Below are positions 6,025-9,671 of a stretch of DNA of 9,671 nt, one piece after another. Numbering within the stretch: position 1 is the first letter of the stretch; each line of letters starts with the position of its first letter. This DNA comes from an uncultured bacterium (GTDB lineage: Bacteria > Actinomycetota > Coriobacteriia > Coriobacteriales > Coriobacteriaceae): contig CAJMMA010000061.1 in the NCBI GenBank assembly GCA_905214435.1, positions 1-9,671 of the forward strand, given 5' to 3'. A program made the position numbers and the translations under genes. The notes below the pieces were generated by a model. That model saw nothing but the letters and a program-made list of their open reading frames with translations. It did no database searches and was not told the DNA's origin.

Positions 6025-6115
6025 GACCGCCTTACATAGAGCGGTTTTGATCCCAAGCAGGGGAGGTTTTGGCCTTCCCTGCTTGCTTGGTATCTAGGGA
6101 CAGTGTAACGTCCCT
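6025..6115 (+). promoter_or_regulatory. Three successive hairpins between the second binding protein and livH
   Basis: Directly after the stop: stem 6026-6030/6041-6045 (5 bp, 10-nt loop) followed by TTT. Then a strong stem 6054-6066/6073-6085 (13 bp with one wobble, 6-nt loop). Then 6096-6101/6110-6115 (6 bp, 8-nt loop) followed by GTTTC. None has a full T run, so these look more like partial terminators or 3'-end stabilisers than complete stops. The livH ribosome site comes after them at 6144-6152. Confidence 0.5.
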
Positions 6116-6161
6116 GTTTCATACATTAACTGGAAACCTATTCGAAAGGGGGATGTGGAAC

Positions 6162-7043
6162 ATGACGGTCTTTATCCAATACCTGGTCAACGGCCTGTCC
6201 ATGGGCAGCGTCTACGCCATCATCGCGTTGGGCTACACCATGGTCTATGGCATCGCCAAGATGCTGAACTTCGCTCACGGCGACGTCATCATGGTCGGTG
6301 CCTATGTCTCGTTCTGTGCCACGTCGTATCTCGGCCTCCCGGGCTGGGCATCTGTAATTCTCTCTTGTGTGGTCTGTACCGTTCTCGGTGTTCTCATCGA
6401 GGGCCTGGCATACAAGCCGCTGCGTCAGGCGGGCCCGCTGGCCGTTCTGATCACGGCCATCGGCGTGTCTTACTTCCTGCAGAACGCCGCACAGCTTCTG
6501 TGGGGCGCCACGCCCAAGAACTTCACTTCGCTCGTCACCTTCCAGGTGCCGGAGTTCTTGGCCAAGTTCAATGTAAGCGCCGTCTCGCTCGTCACCATCG
6601 TCGCCTGCCTGGTTATCATGGCCGGCCTGATGTTCTTTACAGGTAAGACCAAGATGGGTAAAGCCATGCGCGCCGTGTCCGAGGACAAGGCTGCCGCTCA
6701 GCTCATGGGCATCAACGTCAACCGTACCATCTCGATGACGTTTGCCATCGGCTCTGCCCTTGCTGCCATCGCCGGCGTGCTGCTGTGCTCCTACTCGCCG
6801 GTGCTGCAGCCCACGACGGGTGCCATGCCTGGCATCAAGGCCTTCGACGCCGCCGTCTTCGGCGGTATCGGCTCCATCCCCGGCGCCTTTGTCGGTGGCA
6901 TTCTCATCGGCATCATCGAAGCGATGGCGCAGGCCTATATTTCCACGAGCCTTGCCAACTCCATCGTCTTTGGTGTTCTGATCATTGTCCTGCTCGTCAA
7001 GCCTGCCGGCCTCTTGGGCAAGTACGTCCCCGAGAAGGTGTAG
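6162..7043 (+). CDS. livH: Branched-chain amino acid ABC transporter permease LivH
   Basis: One of the two membrane subunits that form the substrate channel. The 293-residue protein is almost entirely hydrophobic helices. Seen: the N-terminal block NGLSMGSVYAIIALGYTMVYG (10-30), the family motif MLNFAHGD (34-41), and GKAMRAVSEDKAAAQLMGI (166-184), the cytoplasmic loop that contacts the ATPase. A further conserved block is AFDAAVFGGIGSIPGAFVGG (227-246). Length fits the family (about 290-310). The start at 6162 is chosen because GAAAGGGGG ends 9 nt upstream. The ATG at 6153 abuts that site, and the longer frame from 6069 runs through the hairpins and has no site. livM begins 9 nt after the stop, or at once if its GTG is used. 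Confidence 0.95.
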   Translation: MTVFIQYLVNGLSMGSVYAIIALGYTMVYGIAKMLNFAHGDVIMVGAYVSFCATSYLGLPGWASVILSCVVCTVLGVLIEGLAYKPLRQAGPLAVLITAIGVSYFLQNAAQLLWGATPKNFTSLVTFQVPEFLAKFNVSAVSLVTIVACLVIMAGLMFFTGKTKMGKAMRAVSEDKAAAQLMGINVNRTISMTFAIGSALAAIAGVLLCSYSPVLQPTTGAMPGIKAFDAAVFGGIGSIPGAFVGGILIGIIEAMAQAYISTSLANSIVFGVLIIVLLVKPAGLLGKYVPEKV

Positions 7044-7052
7044 GTGAGCGTT

Positions 7053-8132
7053 ATGAAGTTTCTTAAAGACAAGCAGACGCGTCACGACTTTGTCACGTAC
7101 GCCATGTGCATCGTGGCATTTGCCATCGTGTTCTTTATGCAGTCCAACCATATGATCCCGCGCATGATTGCCGGCCAGTTGGTTCCCATTACGGCCTACA
7201 TCGTCATGGCCATTTCCCTCAACCTCGTCGTCGGCATCGCGGGCGACCTGTCGCTGGGCCATGCGGGCTTTATGAGTGTCGGTGCCTACACGGGCATCGT
7301 CACCGCGGTCGCCCTCGAGAGCGCCGTTCCCTCCGATCCAGTGCGCCTGATCATCAGCATTGTGGTCGGCGCTATCGCCGCTGCCATCTTGGGCTTCTTG
7401 ATCGGTATCCCGGTCCTGCGCCTGAGCGGCGACTATCTGGCCATCGTGACCCTGGCTTTTGGCGAGATCATCAAAGAGATCGTCACCTGTCTCATTGTGG
7501 GCGTCGACTCCCGCGGCCTGCATGTGATCTTTAACATCACGGGTAACTCCACGATCGACGACCTGCACCTGCTCGAGGACGGCACCGCCATCATCAAGGG
7601 CGCCCAGGGCGCCTCGGGCGTGTCGACGTACTCGACCTTCCTCGCCGGTGCCATCCTGGTCATGGTCGCACTCGTGATCGTGCTCAACCTGGTTCGCAGC
7701 CGTACCGGCCGTGCCATTATGGCCGTGCGTGACAACAAGATCGCTGCCGAGTCCGTGGGTATCTCCGTCACCCAGTACCGCATGATCGCCTTCGTGGTTT
7801 CCGCTGCCCTCGCCGGCGCTGCCGGAGCCCTCTTCGGCGGTAACTTCTCGCAGCTCTCCGCCACCAAGTTCGACTTCAACACGTCCATCCTCATTCTGGT
7901 GTTCGTGGTCCTGGGCGGTCTGGGCAACATGCGCGGCTCCGTCATCGCGGCGGCGTTGCTTACGGTGCTTCCCGAGCTGCTCCGTCAGTTCTCGGACTAC
8001 CGCATGCTCATCTACGCCATCGTGCTGATCCTGGTCATGATCTTTACCAACAACCCGCAGCTCAAGTCGTTCTTCGCACGCATTAAGGACCGCTTTGCTT
8101 CCAAGAAGGAGGTGGCAGCCGATGCCCAGTAA
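7053..8132 (+). CDS. livM: Branched-chain amino acid ABC transporter permease LivM
   Basis: The second channel subunit, 359 residues from the ATG. Seen: a first helix at about 14-30, then GDLSLGHAGFMSVGAYTG (64-81, the LivM counterpart of the LivH FAHGD motif), LRLSGDYLAIVTLAFGEI (122-139), an external loop at about 150-195, the ATPase-contact loop GRAIMAVRDNKIAAESVGI (219-237), and LGGLGNMRGSVIAA (287-300). The C-terminus is Lys-rich and cytoplasmic. Start choice: the ATG at 7053 has AGGTGAG with 4-5 nt spacing. A GTG at 7044, directly after the livH stop, would add three residues and has AAGGTG upstream, so it is a real alternative. The last 11 nt overlap livG and contain its ribosome site region, suggesting translational coupling. 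Confidence 0.94.
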   Translation: MKFLKDKQTRHDFVTYAMCIVAFAIVFFMQSNHMIPRMIAGQLVPITAYIVMAISLNLVVGIAGDLSLGHAGFMSVGAYTGIVTAVALESAVPSDPVRLIISIVVGAIAAAILGFLIGIPVLRLSGDYLAIVTLAFGEIIKEIVTCLIVGVDSRGLHVIFNITGNSTIDDLHLLEDGTAIIKGAQGASGVSTYSTFLAGAILVMVALVIVLNLVRSRTGRAIMAVRDNKIAAESVGISVTQYRMIAFVVSAALAGAAGALFGGNFSQLSATKFDFNTSILILVFVVLGGLGNMRGSVIAAALLTVLPELLRQFSDYRMLIYAIVLILVMIFTNNPQLKSFFARIKDRFASKKEVAADAQ

Positions 8133-8982
8133 GTTTGAGTTCAACAAGGGCAAGATGGTCCCGTATCCTTCTGGCGCCATCGTTCCCGACCGCGACCTGG
8201 GCCAGCGCCCGGCGCTCGAGTGCATCCACTTGGGCATTGAATTTGGCGGCCTTAAGGCAGTCGACGACTTTAGCCTGACCATCGGTAAGACCGAGATCGC
8301 CGGTCTGATCGGTCCCAACGGTGCCGGTAAGACCACGGTCTTCAACCTGCTCACCAAGGTGTACCAGCCCACGCACGGTACCATCCTGCTCGACGGTGAG
8401 GACACCTCGGGCAAGTCGGTCTATCAGGTCAACCGCATGGGTATTGCCCGTACCTTCCAGAACATTCGCCTGTTCAACACCATGACGGTGGAGGACAACG
8501 TCAAGGTCGGTCTGCACAACCAGGAGCGCTACTCCGGCTTTGAGGGCGTGCTGCGCCTGCCGACGTATTGGAAGCACGAGAAGGCCGCCCACGAGCGCGC
8601 CATGGAGCTGCTGTCCATTTTTGATATGGAGCACCTGGCAAACGAGCAGGCCGGCTCGCTGCCTTACGGCGCCCAGCGTCGTCTGGAGATCGTCCGCGCG
8701 CTTGCCACCAACCCCAAACTGCTGCTGCTCGACGAGCCTGCCGCCGGCATGAACCCGTCCGAGACCGCGGAGCTCATGGAGAACATCGTCAAGATCCGCG
8801 ATACCTTTGGCATCGCCATTATGCTTATCGAGCATGATATGTCGCTCGTCATGAACATCTGCGAGGGCATCTGCGTGCTCAACTTTGGTAAGGTCATCGC
8901 CAAGGGCACGGCCGAGGAGATCCAGAACAACGATGCCGTAATTGAGGCATATCTGGGCAAGCAGGATAAGGGGGAGAACTAA
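8122..8982 (+). CDS. livG: Branched-chain amino acid ABC transporter ATP-binding protein LivG
   Basis: Cytoplasmic ATPase that powers the importer together with LivF. Seen in 286 residues: Walker A GPNGAGKT (64-71), Q-loop ARTFQ with Gln113, signature LPYGAQRRLEI (180-190, the LivG variant of LSGGQ), Walker B LLLLDEP (200-206) with catalytic Glu205, and His238 in IEHDM. The C-terminal AEEIQNNDAVIEAYLG segment is typical of the LivG/LivF subfamily. The start at 8122 has GGAGGTGG 7 nt upstream. An in-frame ATG is absent between this site and the ABC domain, and the earlier one at 8095 lies inside livM without a site. The roughly 30 residues before the ABC core (11-31 rich in Pro and Gly) are longer than in standard LivG of about 255 residues. 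Its stop TAA abuts the livF ATG. Confidence 0.96.
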   Translation: MPSKFEFNKGKMVPYPSGAIVPDRDLGQRPALECIHLGIEFGGLKAVDDFSLTIGKTEIAGLIGPNGAGKTTVFNLLTKVYQPTHGTILLDGEDTSGKSVYQVNRMGIARTFQNIRLFNTMTVEDNVKVGLHNQERYSGFEGVLRLPTYWKHEKAAHERAMELLSIFDMEHLANEQAGSLPYGAQRRLEIVRALATNPKLLLLDEPAAGMNPSETAELMENIVKIRDTFGIAIMLIEHDMSLVMNICEGICVLNFGKVIAKGTAEEIQNNDAVIEAYLGKQDKGEN

Positions 8983-9671
8983 ATGGCAGAGCCGATGCTT
9001 TCCGTCTACAACATCAACGTCTGGTACGGCGCTATCCACGCCATCAAGGACATCTCCTTTAACGTCAACGAGGGCGAGATCGTGGCCCTGATCGGCGCGA
9101 ACGGCGCCGGTAAGTCCACGACGCTTAAAACCATCTCGGGCCTGCTGCGTTCCAAGACCGGCTCCATCAAGTTTATGGGCGAGGACATTACCCATACGCC
9201 TGCCGATAAACTGGTGGGCAAGGGCCTGGCCCAGGTTCCCGAGGGCCGTCGCGCTTTTTTGCAGATGACGGTCGAGGAGAACCTGGAGATGGGCGCCTAC
9301 ACGCAGCCCAAGTCCACGGTGGCTCCGGGCCTTGAGCGCGTCTACGAGCAGTTCCCGCGCCTTAAGGAGCGCCGTCACCAGGTCGCCGGCACCCTTTCGG
9401 GCGGCGAACAGCAGATGCTCGTTATGGGGCGCGCCCTTATGAGCAACCCCAAGCTGCTCATGCTCGATGAGCCTTCTATGGGTCTGGCGCCGATTCTGAT
9501 TGAGCAGATCTTCCAGATTGTCGAGGACCTGCACAAGGCCGGTACCACGGTGCTTCTGGTCGAGCAGAACGCCCAGATGGCGCTTTCAATCGCCACGCGC
9601 GGCTACGTGCTCGAGACCGGCAAGATCACCATGACCGGCACCGGCCAAGAGCTCCTGCACGACGACAACGT
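8983..9671 (+). CDS. livF: Branched-chain amino acid ABC transporter ATP-binding protein LivF (3' end cut by the window)
   Basis: Second ATPase of the importer. The frame is open to the window edge: 229 complete codons plus two bases. Against a usual length of about 233-237 residues, only a few codons are missing. Seen: Walker A GANGAGKS (38-45), the LivF-type Q-loop AQVPEGRR (83-90, Gln84), signature LSGGEQQML (138-146), Walker B LLMLDEP (158-164), and LLVEQNA (191-197), where Gln195 replaces the usual H-loop histidine. That replacement is the normal state in the LivF subfamily, so it is not a defect. The ATG directly follows the livG stop, and its ribosome site AAGGGGGAG (8968-8976) lies inside the end of livG, which implies coupled translation. 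No terminator is visible before the edge. Confidence 0.96.
   Translation, partial: MAEPMLSVYNINVWYGAIHAIKDISFNVNEGEIVALIGANGAGKSTTLKTISGLLRSKTGSIKFMGEDITHTPADKLVGKGLAQVPEGRRAFLQMTVEENLEMGAYTQPKSTVAPGLERVYEQFPRLKERRHQVAGTLSGGEQQMLVMGRALMSNPKLLMLDEPSMGLAPILIEQIFQIVEDLHKAGTTVLLVEQNAQMALSIATRGYVLETGKITMTGTGQELLHDDN

Noticed and set aside
7044..7052. GTG start for livM immediately after the livH stop
   Set aside because: Possible, but the ATG at 7053 has the better-placed AGGTGA site. The difference is only three residues.
6138..8414. Very long minus-strand open frame (758 codons) opposite livH, livM and the start of livG
   Set aside because: It crosses three real genes and is dominated by His, Asp, Gly and Gln from reversed codons. 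This is the mirror-frame effect of G/C-ending codons, not a gene.
8083..9534. Minus-strand open frame (483 codons) opposite livG and livF
   Set aside because: Shadow of the two ATPase genes, whose motifs are complete on the plus strand.
9565..9567. Missing H-loop histidine in LivF (Gln195) as a degenerate ATPase site
   Set aside because: The VEQN form is the standard state in the LivF subfamily, and all other ATPase motifs are intact.

Overview
The window is GC-rich, with compact genes, strong Shine-Dalgarno sites and a marked preference for G or C at third codon positions. Protein style, codon use and two twin-arginine-type lipoprotein signals fit an actinobacterium of the Coriobacteriia, perhaps a gut genus such as Collinsella. 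That assignment is inference; no rRNA or other marker gene is present.

Layout. Bases 1-615 (+) are the 3' part of a gene resembling a monovalent cation/proton antiporter. Its 3' region holds two similar imperfect palindromes and then a strong intrinsic terminator (755-795). Converging on it are two minus-strand genes: a 249-aa short-chain dehydrogenase/reductase (838-1587) and homoserine dehydrogenase hom (1802-3145). A clear minus-strand terminator (1737-1770) separates these two. A 251-bp divergent region (3146-3396) then separates hom from a plus-strand branched-chain-amino-acid-type ABC transporter cluster running to the window edge. The cluster is two paralogous substrate-binding lipoproteins (3397-4563 and 4835-6022), permeases livH (6162-7043) and livM (7053-8132), and ATPases livG (8122-8982) and livF (8983 to the edge, lacking only its last few codons).

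How the genes work together. The four liv genes are tightly packed: 9 nt between livH and livM, an 11-nt livM/livG overlap, and livG/livF abutting. They should assemble one importer made of two permeases and two ATPases. The two binding proteins are about 70% identical over roughly 345 aligned residues by hand count and probably feed this importer with related but not identical ligands. Each has its own upstream region. The second also has a 271-bp, unusually AT-rich spacer before it. A series of hairpins between the second binding protein and livH could make the binding proteins more abundant than the membrane parts. hom, transcribed divergently, supplies the homoserine branch leading to threonine, methionine and isoleucine, so amino-acid synthesis and uptake share one control region.

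No tRNA, rRNA, CRISPR array, insertion sequence, phage gene or clear riboswitch was seen. No undescribed multi-gene system is evident. The most interesting items are the tandem palindromes after the antiporter, the BaiA-like reductase, the duplicated Tat-type binding proteins with their related upstream blocks, and the hairpins before livH.
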